Source of the DNA: Robertmurraya dakarensis
GTDB lineage: Bacteria > Bacillota > Bacilli > Bacillales > Cytobacillaceae
Length of the DNA stretch: 64,000 bases
NCBI RefSeq assembly: GCF_900156875.1
Contig: NZ_LT707409.1
Location: 603,058-667,057, forward strand
Direction: 5' to 3'
The notes below the pieces were generated by a model. The model did no database searches. It was not told the origin of the DNA and was given only the letters and a program-made list of their open reading frames with translations. Of the stretch, positions 26,079-35,321 are shown one piece after another; positions within the stretch are counted from its first letter, which is position 1; the number at the start of each line of letters is the position of its first letter. Both the position numbers and the translations under genes were made by a program.

Positions 26079-26243
26079 GAATCTAAAAGGATTTTAAACT
26101 CGTTTACTAGTCTTATTATATTATTAATACAGTGACACGATATGGGAAAAGTTAGTAATTAAGCTCATGGTTAATATTTGATTAAAAATTATGGTTCAGT
26201 AGTGATATAATTGATTGTTAATACTTATTAAAGGGTGATAGAG

Positions 26244-26456
26244 TTGGGCAAAAGTTGGGGGGGGACTAGAGAAGGTTCCGGAAGAAAGGTAATTCCTGAA
26301 AAATTTAAGAAGAAAGGATATACCTTTCAACTAACAGAAGAAGAAATAAAATTCATTGAATCTTTTAAAGGGAAGAACAGAAGTGATTCATTAAGAACTC
26401 TTATTGAAAACTATAAAAACTTGAAAAAACAAATTGATTTTTCAAGTGGTGAATGA
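26244..26456 (+). CDS. Small ribbon-helix-helix-like DNA-binding protein, possible RM controller
   Basis: This protein has about 70 residues. A basic, glycine-rich N-terminus (GGTREGSGRK) is AT-hook-like. The rest (TFQLTEEEIKFIESFKG...SDSLRTLIENY) has the strand-helix-helix pattern of ribbon-helix-helix repressors. I prefer TTG at 26244, spaced seven to eight bases from AAGGGTGA, over GTG at 26235, which overlaps it. It sits 34 bases before the methyltransferase and may set its expression. The controller role is inference. Confidence 0.6.
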   Translation: MGKSWGGTREGSGRKVIPEKFKKKGYTFQLTEEEIKFIESFKGKNRSDSLRTLIENYKNLKKQIDFSSGE

Positions 26457-26490
26457 TATTATTGTTAATATAAATACGATGTAAGGGGAA

Positions 26491-27693
26491 ATGAATTTGA
26501 GATATTCAGTAGGAAGTTTATTTGCTGGGGTAGGTGGTATAGACTGGGGTTTTCAGAATACCACTTTTGAAGGTGACAGTTATGACATAGTATGGGCTAA
26601 TGAAATTGATGAGTACGCTGTTGAAACATATCGCTGCAATTTCCCACATCCAGTATTCCATGGTGACATTGAAAAAGTAGTAAGACCAGAAAGAGCACAG
26701 GATGAAGTAGAGAGAAATAAATATCTTAAAATGCAAGAAGATATGCTTCAACAAAAAATAGATATTTTAGTCGGAGGTTTTCCTTGCCAAGCATTTTCAA
26801 TTGCTGGATATAGAAGAGGGTTTGATGATGAAAGAGGAAATTTATTTTGGAGTATCGTTGAACTAATAAAATTGTTAGATGAAAGACATGGGAAACCATC
26901 TGTTCTGCTCCTTGAGAATGTAAAAAACTTACAAACACATGATAAAGGGAGAACGTATAGAGTCATAAAGGAACAATTAGAATTGTTAGGGTACACAGTT
27001 AAAGAAAAAGTTATTAATACAAAAGATATAACCCGATTACCTCAGAATAGAGAGAGGATTTATATAGTTGCTTTTTTAGATCCAAAAGTAGCAAACCGAT
27101 TCAAATTTTTTGAGGAAATTGAAAAATATAAAGTTAATAAAACTGAAGAGCAACGAAGGGAGGATATAGGAAGAGTCCTTGATCTCCATTTAACAAAAAC
27201 AGAAAACGCTAAATATTACTATACTAAAGAGAAATACCCATTGTATTTCTTAAATGAACAAGAATACTTGGGATTAGATGAAGATGAAAGAAAAGAACAA
27301 AGGGTTAACATAGATGAACAAATTGATGAAGAGTTTCAGTTTTACCAAGTAAGAAGAGGGATGTATGTAAGAAAAAATAAGAATGGAGTTTGTCCAACCT
27401 TAACTGCAAATATGGGTACTGGTGGACATAATGTTCCACTAATTAAAGTAAGTGACGGTGTTAGAAAGTTAACCCCAGCTGAAACATTTAAAATTCAAGG
27501 ATTCCCTATTGGGTTTGGATATGAATTACCTAGTCAATATAAGGGGAGAGATTTTTCAGATGGGAGATTATATAAACAAGCTGGAAATGCAGTTTCTGTT
27601 GATGTCGCAGCATTAATAGCTAGAGAAATTTTAAAAGCCCTCCATACATCTGTCGAGGTTGAAGAGATAGAAAAAGATATTATTCATTCCTAG
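26491..27693 (+). CDS. DNA (cytosine-5) methyltransferase
   Basis: This 400-residue C5-type methyltransferase has all motifs in order: SLFAGVGGIDWGF (I, about 9-21), GGFPCQAFSIAGYRRGF (IV, catalytic Cys near 100), LLENVKNL (VI), QNRERIYIVAF (VIII, about 185-195), KLTPAETFKIQGFP (IX) and YKQAGNAVSV (X, about 360-369). The target-recognition part lies near 200-320, with CPTLTANMGTGGHN near 301. It methylates a specific cytosine using S-adenosylmethionine. The recognition sequence cannot be read from this. Two nuclease genes follow, so it is the protective arm of a type II system. Confidence 0.93.
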   Translation: MNLRYSVGSLFAGVGGIDWGFQNTTFEGDSYDIVWANEIDEYAVETYRCNFPHPVFHGDIEKVVRPERAQDEVERNKYLKMQEDMLQQKIDILVGGFPCQAFSIAGYRRGFDDERGNLFWSIVELIKLLDERHGKPSVLLLENVKNLQTHDKGRTYRVIKEQLELLGYTVKEKVINTKDITRLPQNRERIYIVAFLDPKVANRFKFFEEIEKYKVNKTEEQRREDIGRVLDLHLTKTENAKYYYTKEKYPLYFLNEQEYLGLDEDERKEQRVNIDEQIDEEFQFYQVRRGMYVRKNKNGVCPTLTANMGTGGHNVPLIKVSDGVRKLTPAETFKIQGFPIGFGYELPSQYKGRDFSDGRLYKQAGNAVSVDVAALIAREILKALHTSVEVEEIEKDIIHS

Positions 27694-27722
27694 AAGGTAG
27701 TCTATTGGCTACCTTTTTTATT
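27694..27722 (+). terminator. Terminator after the methyltransferase
   Basis: GGTAG and CTACC form a stem around TCTATTGG, followed by TTTTTTATT. It separates the methyltransferase from the nuclease genes, so those probably have their own promoter in the AT-rich 340 bases that follow. I see no other gene in that gap (27723-28064). Confidence 0.75.
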
Positions 27723-28064
27723 ATGTTCAAGCTTTCCAAGTACTCAGATAAATCACTAATTCAACAATTTACATCTTCCAAAATCTATAAATAAGAACTT
27801 CCATATATATTGGAATTTAGTATATTAAAATTTATTTTTTGTCTAATTTATTATGGTTTTCATTTACTCCGTTAATGAGCTCCCTCGTATAAAGTTGTAA
27901 ATATTTAACTTTTCTACATTTATGGCATTGAATAACAAAACTAATTAACAAAAATGAGATGACTAATTATTGTAAAAATGTTTAATGCTATAATTAAATA
28001 AAAATAGGGATTTCTCATATTAAATTTTGTTGAAGTTGATAATTAAGATTAGAGGAGAATACTT

Positions 28065-28988
28065 TTGGATAATGTGCATAAAGGAATACTAAAAAAATTT
28101 GAATATTTAAAAGGTCAATTAATAATAGGTAAAAAAGAAATTAAGGGTGAAAACTCAACAGATCGGCTACCGCCAGATTCTTTTGTTCCAGAAAAGCATA
28201 TTTTACATGATTTAATCAGAGGCTTCTATAAGCCAGCAGGAAAACCATATCTATTATCATACCAGGCTACTGAATCTGAAAATAATTATGGCAAGCAAAT
28301 AATATGGAAAAATGAAAATAATGCAGAATTCATTCGAATTGAAATGGCACCCCCTAATAGTCCAAAAGATAATCGAAAAAAAAGCGATATCGATGCTGCT
28401 AGATATAATTTAATAAATAAAATTCCAATTGGAATTTTACGTAAGGTAAAAAAAGGCCACAACATTATACTTGGCTTAGGAAGAATAACATCTGAAAGAG
28501 AGGATGGTATATTCATTATTGAGCCATTCTCATACAATGAACTGAAAAAGGAAAATCTAAAAAGATTTGAAGAAATATTAGAAGAGTTAGATGAGGTTGA
28601 GGCAATAAATACTTCAGTTCTTAGAGAGGTCTTTCAAAGACAAGGTCAGCAACAGTTTAAACGAACGCTTCTTGAAAGGTCTAATAAATGTGCACTTTGT
28701 GAGATTGAAGAGCCTTTTTTGATTGCTAGTCATATAAAACCGTGGAATAAATGTACTGACGAAGAACGCCTAAATAGTAATAATGGTCTGTTACTTTGTC
28801 CAAATCATGATATATTATTTGATAGAGGTTATATTACATTTAATGAGCATGGATTAATTAAAATATCCCCCAAGATGCCCGAAATTATCAAGCATCAGAT
28901 GGGATTAAAGGAAAGTGCAACTATCTCTATAAATTTAAAGATGAATGAATACATGAAATGGCACAGACTGTATCAGTTTAAAAAGTAA
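28065..28988 (+). CDS. HNH endonuclease of restriction type
   Basis: This 307-residue protein starts at TTG behind AGAGGAGAATACTT. The C-terminal HNH domain has CALC (about 209-212), ASHIKPW (about 222-228) and NNGLLLCPNHDILFDRGYITF (about 239-259), the HNH_2-type zinc arrangement. The N-terminal 190 residues look like a DNA-recognition domain that I cannot classify. It lies between the methyltransferase and another restriction gene. Either it is the cognate nuclease, or it is an independent modification-dependent nuclease. Confidence 0.75.
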   Translation: MDNVHKGILKKFEYLKGQLIIGKKEIKGENSTDRLPPDSFVPEKHILHDLIRGFYKPAGKPYLLSYQATESENNYGKQIIWKNENNAEFIRIEMAPPNSPKDNRKKSDIDAARYNLINKIPIGILRKVKKGHNIILGLGRITSEREDGIFIIEPFSYNELKKENLKRFEEILEELDEVEAINTSVLREVFQRQGQQQFKRTLLERSNKCALCEIEEPFLIASHIKPWNKCTDEERLNSNNGLLLCPNHDILFDRGYITFNEHGLIKISPKMPEIIKHQMGLKESATISINLKMNEYMKWHRLYQFKK

Positions 28989-29085
28989 GAATGAAAAATC
29001 AATATTAAATACTATATTTCGAACCCCGATAATCAGTCTTTAATCATACTGACAAAAATTACGAAATATTATGGGGATGATACAT

Positions 29086-30240
29086 ATGTTTTATCGTAAG
29101 CAATCTAATGAAGAGAAACAATTATACTTAGAGTTATTAAAAGTAGTAGGTTCTCTATCTAATCTTTTCTCTGAAAGTCCAGTTCCATACTTGTACTATC
29201 GTGCAGCAGAGAATATCTTTTGTCGTGCTTTTAATGCGGAAAACCTGAGCCGGGGTGATGTTTCTGCTGATGCTGCCAAAGCTAAGTTAGGAATTGGACT
29301 TAAAACATTTATGCACGGTAATGGAAAGACACTTCAGAAGGTTGCTGAGTTTAATAAAGAGGCAAATACATTTGAAGCAAAGAAACCAGAAGAAATTGTA
29401 GAAATGGTTTCTAAGATGAGAAATGACCGAATCAACTTTACAATGAGAGCCCACGGTTTGAATAGTATGATATATCATTTAGTAACAAGAGAAGAAGGAA
29501 AGTTTAATCTTTACGAAGAGAACATGAATACTATAGATTTATCTTCCATTAAGAACGTTAAAAGAACTAAAAACGCAGTAGCATTTAAAGACAAGGATGC
29601 CGAATATAACTTTTACATACCAAAGAGTACATTATTTAAAAGATTTATTACGAACAATCCAATTGAAATATTAGATGTTGAAATATTAGAGGATCCATAT
29701 GCCTTTTTATTGGAAAGGTCAGGGACTCCCTTAAAAATTGTAATAGAAAAAGAAGAAACTCTAGAATATGTTTATTTACCTTTATATTCTGCACAAGATG
29801 GGGAAGTGCATAGAAGTAGTGGCTTAAATCAATGGAATGCTGGTGGTAGAGCTAGACACCATGACGAACTATATATACCTGTTCCTATTTGGATTCATAG
29901 GGATTTTAAAGGATTCTTTCCTTATGAGTTGGGAAGTGGAAAACCCGGCACACCATTTACATTAGTCTTACCGGACGGTCTAGAATATACTGCGAAGATA
30001 TGTCAAGAGAACGGTAAAGCATTAATGACAAATCCAAATCGATTGTTAGGTCATTGGTTGCTACGTCATGTTCTTCAAATCCCAGTAAACACATTGGTTA
30101 CATATCAAATGTTAGAAAATGTAGGTATAGATTCAGTGAAGATAACCAAACTGTCTCATGTACGATTTAGAATTGATTTCGCTAAAGTTGGTTCCTTTGA
30201 TGAGTTTGAAAATGAGTTCAAAGATATCCATAAAAAATAA
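29086..30240 (+). CDS. Type II restriction endonuclease-like protein with C-terminal B3-like domain
   Basis: This protein has about 384 residues; the start at 29086 is spaced eight bases from ATGGGGA. The N-terminal part reads YLYYRAAENIF, then SRGDVSADAAKAKLGIGLKTF (about 55-75), which fits D...G-x-x-L-K of a restriction fold. The C-terminal part (SGLNQWNAGGR near 245-255, YIPVPIWIH, QENGKALMTNPNRLLGHWLLR, LVTYQMLENVGIDSVKI) resembles the B3-like DNA-binding domain of the NgoFVII/BfiI group. No HKD nuclease motif is present, so the catalytic half differs from BfiI. It is the likely cognate enzyme of the methyltransferase upstream. Confidence 0.65.
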   Translation: MFYRKQSNEEKQLYLELLKVVGSLSNLFSESPVPYLYYRAAENIFCRAFNAENLSRGDVSADAAKAKLGIGLKTFMHGNGKTLQKVAEFNKEANTFEAKKPEEIVEMVSKMRNDRINFTMRAHGLNSMIYHLVTREEGKFNLYEENMNTIDLSSIKNVKRTKNAVAFKDKDAEYNFYIPKSTLFKRFITNNPIEILDVEILEDPYAFLLERSGTPLKIVIEKEETLEYVYLPLYSAQDGEVHRSSGLNQWNAGGRARHHDELYIPVPIWIHRDFKGFFPYELGSGKPGTPFTLVLPDGLEYTAKICQENGKALMTNPNRLLGHWLLRHVLQIPVNTLVTYQMLENVGIDSVKITKLSHVRFRIDFAKVGSFDEFENEFKDIHKK

Positions 30241-30262
30241 GAAAAGGCCCCCGTGACACAAA

Positions 30263-30306
30263 TGGAGGCAAATTCGATAAAATCGTGTTTGCCTCCAATC
30301 CTTTTT
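30263..30306 (+). terminator. Terminator after the restriction endonuclease
   Basis: TGGAGGCAAA (30263-30272) and TTTGCCTCCA (30288-30297) form a perfect 10-bp stem, followed by ATCCTTTTTC. Confidence 0.88.
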
Positions 30307-30449
30307 CATTACAATTCTTTGGAGAGATATTAAGTGGTGACAAATGATCAGAAATTTGGGCATTTTGGTATTTAGTAATACTTTCTTAAAAGCCGAACAC
30401 CAGGTTGAGGATTATGAAAAAAGGAAGGACTAAAACTATAATTTTCTTT

Positions 30450-30811
30450 TGATGCTAATACCGTATCGATTATGAGCAGAAAAGAAGATATTATCAGTCA
30501 CGATATCGAAGTGGCAATCACTTAGATGAAAAGCTTCTTGTTGGATTAGTGTCAAATTAAGAGGATTAAGTAAAGTTTTTCAGTACTGGTTTTCTATAGT
30601 TGCCTATAGACAGCTTGAAAAAGGGATGGCAGGATGCAGATATGTTGTTCTTTATTCCAGGAATGGTGTAGCTTCTGCAAATGGAGTAAAAGAGTTCGCG
30701 AGAGTCAATGAATTCAAGATAAATGAGGAATTTGTAACATTTGTGCTAGAATCTTGGATTAATCTCCCGAGTGTTATTAAGGAAGTGAAAAGAACACCAA
30801 AACTGGGGTAA
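30450..30811 (+). pseudogene. Decayed gene fragment, unrecognised
   Basis: Two overlapping frames look coding. The first ends near 30560 (a Tyr/Arg-rich segment, then HLDEKLLVGLVSN and a stop). The second continues through RGLSKVFQYWFSIVAYRQL, RYVVLYSRNGVASANG and VLESWINLPSVIKEVKRTP to the stop at 30811. The switch of frame and lack of a start suggest a frameshifted remnant. I cannot identify the parent family. Confidence 0.4.
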
Positions 30812-31337
30812 GTTATTTCGCCAGTCTTTCCGACTTCGTTGGACGGGAAGTATTTAAAGCCCGATTTAACCTACCTAAAAATAAATGAACATTCTAACGA
30901 TATAACTAATCTTATAAAATAGAAATAGGTGAAAAATAAAGTTGCTACCTTTTTAGTGGCAATAATAAGACTTTTCCTTGGCTGCCGAATATTTTTCGAC
31001 AGCATTTTTTGTCGAAAAACCCAGTGGATTATACCATGCGAAATTCAGTTTAGTATTAAAAAGTATTTGTAGATGATTTTCTAATTTTACAAAACTGATG
31101 GAGCGGATTAATTAATAATAGAAATCAGATTATAGGGTTAGGTTCAATACTAAAGCAGACTGAGGGACAGACCCCTCGTAATGACAACGAAAAGTGAAAG
31201 CATAGATGATTATACAAATATATTTATTACGTTTCAATCGAAGCCAGTTAGGCTATGTTCCTTTTTAAAGTAGTGGAGTTCGAGATTAAAAGTATATAAT
31301 GTTAAATTAGGATTGATAATACGAGGGGGATTGGGAT
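30812..31337. other. Intergenic region with terminator-like stem and a REP-core match
   Basis: No gene is supported. GCTGCCGAA and TTCGACAGC near 30981-31003 form a stem with one mismatch, before ATTTTTTG. GAGGGACAGACCCCTCG at 31164-31180 carries the GGGACAG core seen in the repeats at 45781, 50755 and 52525. GAGGGGGA just before 31338 is the ribosome binding site of the next gene. Confidence 0.5.
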
Positions 31338-32603
31338 GTGCAGGGTGTTTATTTAAAAGATGAATTTGAAAATTGGTTGAGTGAACAAATTCAAGAAAAT
31401 GGAAGTTTATATTCAAAGGAAACAATAAAAGGTTATATTTATGCACTAAGTAAGGCGTGTAGTGACATTCATAATCTAAACTTAGTTAATAGTAATTTGT
31501 TTTCTATTGGTTCATTAGATGAATTCATTTCGATTGTAAAGTTAATAAAGGATAATCCCGATTATAAACGTGTTAATAAAAAGTTCGGTAAGGGCCAACT
31601 ATCGGCAGGAATGACAAAATACAAAGAGTTTTTGACTTCTAGAGAAAGTAGCTTTTCCATTCCATCCGTCGATTTTGACCGTGAAGTAAAACTAGAGAAC
31701 TTGTTTTTCGAAGATAAAGAGCTCATTATCAAACAGGTTAAAACGGCTCTGTCAAAAGGGAAGAATGTCATTTTAACAGGCCCTCCAGGAACAGGGAAAT
31801 CAAAACTAGCGAAAGAGATTTGCCGAAGCTTCGGTGTAGAATTTGTTATGACCACGGCTACATCGGATTGGTCAACTTATGAAACAATTGGTGGAAGCCG
31901 TCCGAATGCGGATGGGACACTTTCCTTCAGGCCGGGATTATTCCTCAACTGTTTTAAGGATGAAAAAACACTAAGGCCAGAGAATAAATGGTTAATCATT
32001 GATGAAATGAACCGTGCTGATATTGATAAGGCTTTTGGGGCGTTGTTCTCTGCGTTAACAGGTGATCCAATTGTTCTGAGCTTTCAAGGGGAAAGCGACA
32101 ATCAAATAAAAGTACGTCCGCAAAACGACTTGGAAAGCGTGCTTTTGAATGACCATGATTATATTATTCCAAACGACTGGCGCTTAATCGGAACTATGAA
32201 TACGATTGATAAAGCTTCTCTTTATGAAATGAGTTATGCGTTCATGCGGAGATTTGCGTTTATTCCTGTGGGGATACCACGGCATATTAATGAAGAACTT
32301 GTGAACTCCTATCTAACGATTTGGGGAATAGAAAGTTATGAGTATTCTTCTATACTTGCTTTTGTTTGGAAACTCATTAATGAATATAGGCAGATTGGTC
32401 CAGCCATTGTTGAGGATATTGCCCAATTTACAGAAGAGGACGGAGATTTCACATCCGCGGTGATTTTATATGTGCTACCGCAATTTGAAGGGCTACTAGA
32501 GTCTGAAATTCTTGAGTTTATTAAGAAACTTGGACAAATGGACGAATTTGAAATAGAACGTCTAAAGGATTTTGCTGCTGATTTTTTTCATATCAGGGAG
32601 TAG
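31338..32603 (+). CDS. McrB-like AAA+ ATPase (second McrBC-like locus)
   Basis: This is a 421-residue AAA+ protein with a GTG start. Residues 1-110 form a helical region. Walker A is ILTGPPGTGKSKL (about 145-157), Walker B is WLIIDEMNRADIDKAFG (about 218-234, classic McrB D-E-M-N-R), and the sensor part is GTMNTIDKAS...AFMRRFAFIP (about 285-310). It is shorter than the McrB at 22738 and has no EVE-like domain, so target reading may lie in its helical N-terminus or in the partner. The stop is directly followed by the partner start (TAGATG). Confidence 0.82.
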   Translation: MQGVYLKDEFENWLSEQIQENGSLYSKETIKGYIYALSKACSDIHNLNLVNSNLFSIGSLDEFISIVKLIKDNPDYKRVNKKFGKGQLSAGMTKYKEFLTSRESSFSIPSVDFDREVKLENLFFEDKELIIKQVKTALSKGKNVILTGPPGTGKSKLAKEICRSFGVEFVMTTATSDWSTYETIGGSRPNADGTLSFRPGLFLNCFKDEKTLRPENKWLIIDEMNRADIDKAFGALFSALTGDPIVLSFQGESDNQIKVRPQNDLESVLLNDHDYIIPNDWRLIGTMNTIDKASLYEMSYAFMRRFAFIPVGIPRHINEELVNSYLTIWGIESYEYSSILAFVWKLINEYRQIGPAIVEDIAQFTEEDGDFTSAVILYVLPQFEGLLESEILEFIKKLGQMDEFEIERLKDFAADFFHIRE

Positions 32604-33920
32604 ATGATGAAACGAAATACAGAAGAACTTATTGAAGAGGTCAGTGATTTTCTTGTTGTGTACTTAAAGGCAGGAAACGTAGGAGTTAATTCTTTTATTC
32701 GAAAAGCTCATTTGGATATTACGAATCTTGAACAGCTAATTATGATTCATTTCTTGTTGAAAAATGAGGTAAAGGAGTATGTTAGAAGACTGCCAATTTT
32801 AATAAGAAGATTCAAAACGACGACAACTAGTATTAGCGAAACCTATCATGGGGAGATTCGTGGGAGGGTTGATTGGGGAGCTACATTGAAAAAGAGATTA
32901 GAGGTTGGTTATAAAGATCGAACCATTTTTTCATGTACAGAACAATCTCGAAATTACTACATTAAAGAGAATTTAGTGTTAAAGGCCTTTATTGGGTTAT
33001 TGAACACGATCCTTGATAGGAAAACAGAAAGGTTCATGAATTATGGCTGGTTTGCTGAATGGAATAAATTAAAACCGATTATCTATCAAATTTATCATCA
33101 CAATGTTTATCTTTCTCGAGTTTCGCTAGAAAAAGTGGAGATAACAGACCGTATGCTTCAAGATACCGTAAAGCACCGCAATCCCTTGTATCGTGATGCG
33201 GCTAAATTGTTCCTTTTATACCGGCGGTTACAATCGAAGAAACTAAATGAAGCAGAAATTGGATCGCTTTTAAAAGAGACATTTGTTTTTCCGGACAAGC
33301 CTGAAGTGTTATTCGAGCTTTATTGGGCTAGTCAAATCGTTAAGCACCTTTCCCAAAATGTAAAGCTTGAGGTACTAGATGGGGGGCAAAATTTATTTGC
33401 CAGCTGGAAGGATGAAGATTTTGACTATCGTCTCTACCATGATTCTATCGGTTCAGGCCATCTATCCTTTCATATAGGTACTAATGAAGCTAGAGAGATG
33501 TACAATCCTTACATCGAAAGAAAAATTGCAGCAATGGAAAAAACGTCTGTTATTGCAAATGAAGTGTTTGGCGAAAGCGTTGATACAGGTACCTTATGGA
33601 GTGGGCGTCCAGATCTTCTCTTAGAGTTGTACCGAAGAGGAAGCGGCACACTGGAAAAGGTAATGATTGGTGAAGTCAAACATACAACAAATAGAAGTTA
33701 TGCTATAAGGGGATTAAGTGAATTACTTGAGTACATGGAATTTGTGAAAAAAAGGGATGGACGATTCCTCTCTGAAGGTCCCATTGAGCTTAAGGGTGTA
33801 CTGTTTTTTGATAATATTCCTGTTAAGCAATCGAGGGTTAATGATGTGCTGATAATAAATCATGATCATAAAGAGATGTTGGCTCAGCTAAATGATGAAT
33901 GCAAATCTCATGGTTCTTAA
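32604..33920 (+). CDS. McrC-like nuclease partner with C-terminal PD-(D/E)XK domain
   Basis: This 438-residue protein is immediately downstream of the McrB-like ATPase. The nuclease core is SGRPDLLLELYRRG (about 333-346) followed by VMIGEVKHTTNRSY (about 352-365), giving P-D...E-V-K. The preceding region has VDWGATLKKRLE and RNYYIKENLVLKAFI segments typical of DUF2357/McrC-like nucleases that pair with McrB ATPases. It is expected to be the cleavage subunit. The target is unknown. Confidence 0.72.
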   Translation: MMKRNTEELIEEVSDFLVVYLKAGNVGVNSFIRKAHLDITNLEQLIMIHFLLKNEVKEYVRRLPILIRRFKTTTTSISETYHGEIRGRVDWGATLKKRLEVGYKDRTIFSCTEQSRNYYIKENLVLKAFIGLLNTILDRKTERFMNYGWFAEWNKLKPIIYQIYHHNVYLSRVSLEKVEITDRMLQDTVKHRNPLYRDAAKLFLLYRRLQSKKLNEAEIGSLLKETFVFPDKPEVLFELYWASQIVKHLSQNVKLEVLDGGQNLFASWKDEDFDYRLYHDSIGSGHLSFHIGTNEAREMYNPYIERKIAAMEKTSVIANEVFGESVDTGTLWSGRPDLLLELYRRGSGTLEKVMIGEVKHTTNRSYAIRGLSELLEYMEFVKKRDGRFLSEGPIELKGVLFFDNIPVKQSRVNDVLIINHDHKEMLAQLNDECKSHGS

Positions 33921-34025
33921 AGGCTAAATCCTGTGTCTTTAAATATTTTAGGAATTGTCTGCTACTCTAAATGAAAGTGTGAGTATCAAATATGTGCTCT
34001 TTGGAATGGAAGGGGAAATGATTGC

Positions 34026-35009
34026 ATGTATAAGATAGACTCCAATAAAGCTGTAAAAATAGCACATGTAACATTCTCTAAACTTCACATGCAAGAGAAT
34101 GATATTGAGGAGTTATTAAGATCAAATATTTATATGATTTGTGAAGAAGAAGAATCTATGTTGATCGTTGGTAGACAGGTTAGAAATGCCCTTCATGGCC
34201 GAAGCGATCTAACGGCTGTTGATCAAGACGGCAATGTTGTTTTAATTGAGATAAAAAGGAATCTTAGGGACATTGAATCACGAAAGGAAGCTTTTGAATT
34301 CCAAGCGATCCGCTATGCTGCAAGTTATGCAACGATCAAAGATCCAGATGACTTAGTAAATAAAATCTATGCACCTTATATTGAAAAGTATCGAAGCGAA
34401 TTTGAACATAATTCTCTAACAAGTACCGAACTTGGAAAACGCAAGCTGGATGAATTTTTAACGGTAAACGGTGCTGAGAATAGCTTTAATCGATCTCAAA
34501 AAGTTGTTTTAGTGGCATCTGACTTTGATGACCAAACGCTATCAGCTGTTTCTTGGTTAAATAGTAATGGGGTGAATATGAGCTGCTATAAATTGATCCC
34601 TTACAAGATTAATGGTGAAATCTATATTAATGTTGAAAAGCTTTTACCATTAGCTAGCTACGATGATTACTATGTGACCTTTTTAGAGAGATCTTCAGGA
34701 ATAAAGAAACCAAGTGGCAAAAAATTTACCCGACGCAGTCTTCCTAAGATTGTTGCGATGCTGGAATGGGGAGTTGTTAAGGAAGGGGATATCATCATGG
34801 CTAAAGACCGTGAAGATGAAGGAACTCTTCTAAGTAATGGGAATGTTCTTGTAGACGGGGAAGAACTTTCCATGCAGAAATGGTTAAAGGATATCTATGG
34901 ATGGTCTAGTATTCAAACGTATGTGTTCGCTATTCACAAAGACAGTGGTAAAGCATTATCAGAAATCCGCAGAGAGTATTTAGAAAAACAAGCTGAAAAT
35001 GTGGAATGA
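34026..35009 (+). CDS. NucS/DUF91-like endonuclease
   Basis: This 327-residue protein contains GRSDLTAVDQDGNVVLIEIK (about 58-77). This gives R-x-D-L...E-I-K, the RecB-like active site of NucS/DUF91 and related nucleases. An aromatic and charged helix (KEAFEFQAIRYAASYATI) follows. The C-terminal third (ILLSNGNVLVDGEELSMQK-like segment near 262-280, then a helix) may be a small DNA-binding module. That last third is duplicated as a broken copy at 45366-45707. A stem, AGACC...GGGTCT, with TTTTTA ends the gene. It is the last gene of the defence island. Confidence 0.68.
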   Translation: MYKIDSNKAVKIAHVTFSKLHMQENDIEELLRSNIYMICEEEESMLIVGRQVRNALHGRSDLTAVDQDGNVVLIEIKRNLRDIESRKEAFEFQAIRYAASYATIKDPDDLVNKIYAPYIEKYRSEFEHNSLTSTELGKRKLDEFLTVNGAENSFNRSQKVVLVASDFDDQTLSAVSWLNSNGVNMSCYKLIPYKINGEIYINVEKLLPLASYDDYYVTFLERSSGIKKPSGKKFTRRSLPKIVAMLEWGVVKEGDIIMAKDREDEGTLLSNGNVLVDGEELSMQKWLKDIYGWSSIQTYVFAIHKDSGKALSEIRREYLEKQAENVE

Positions 35010-35011
35010 AA

Positions 35012-35045
35012 CGAATAGACCTTGTAAACAGGGTCTGTTTTTAGA
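35012..35045 (+). terminator. Terminator after the NucS-like gene
   Basis: AGACC and GGGTCT pair around TTGTAAACA, with GTTTTTA following. The same stem, with one base changed in the T-tract region, follows the duplicated fragment near 45716. Confidence 0.7.
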
Positions 35046-35321
35046 TGGAAGAGTGCTGTGCCTCCTTTTTGGCTTCCCTGCTAAGGGTATTATAGGTGGG
35101 TAACCAGCTCAAAGGTTTAAAACCCTCACAGAGATTAGTCATTAAGTAGAAGAAATAGCATATTTTGCGGATTACTCTAATAAATTAAAATAAAATTATT
35201 AATAGACTAATAATAGACTATATTGAAAATGGTACATTCTAGTTAATAAAATTAGTTTTTAATTCCTTCCAGGTTTATTTATGGCTATCAGTAATAAAAA
35301 GTTTAGAGGGGGGAAATATGG
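35046..35321. other. Junction between defence island and catabolic unit
   Basis: I see no gene in this AT-rich stretch. It carries repeated TAATAGACTA motifs around 35200-35220 and the ribosome binding site GAGGGGGGAAAT for the LysR gene. Confidence 0.45.
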
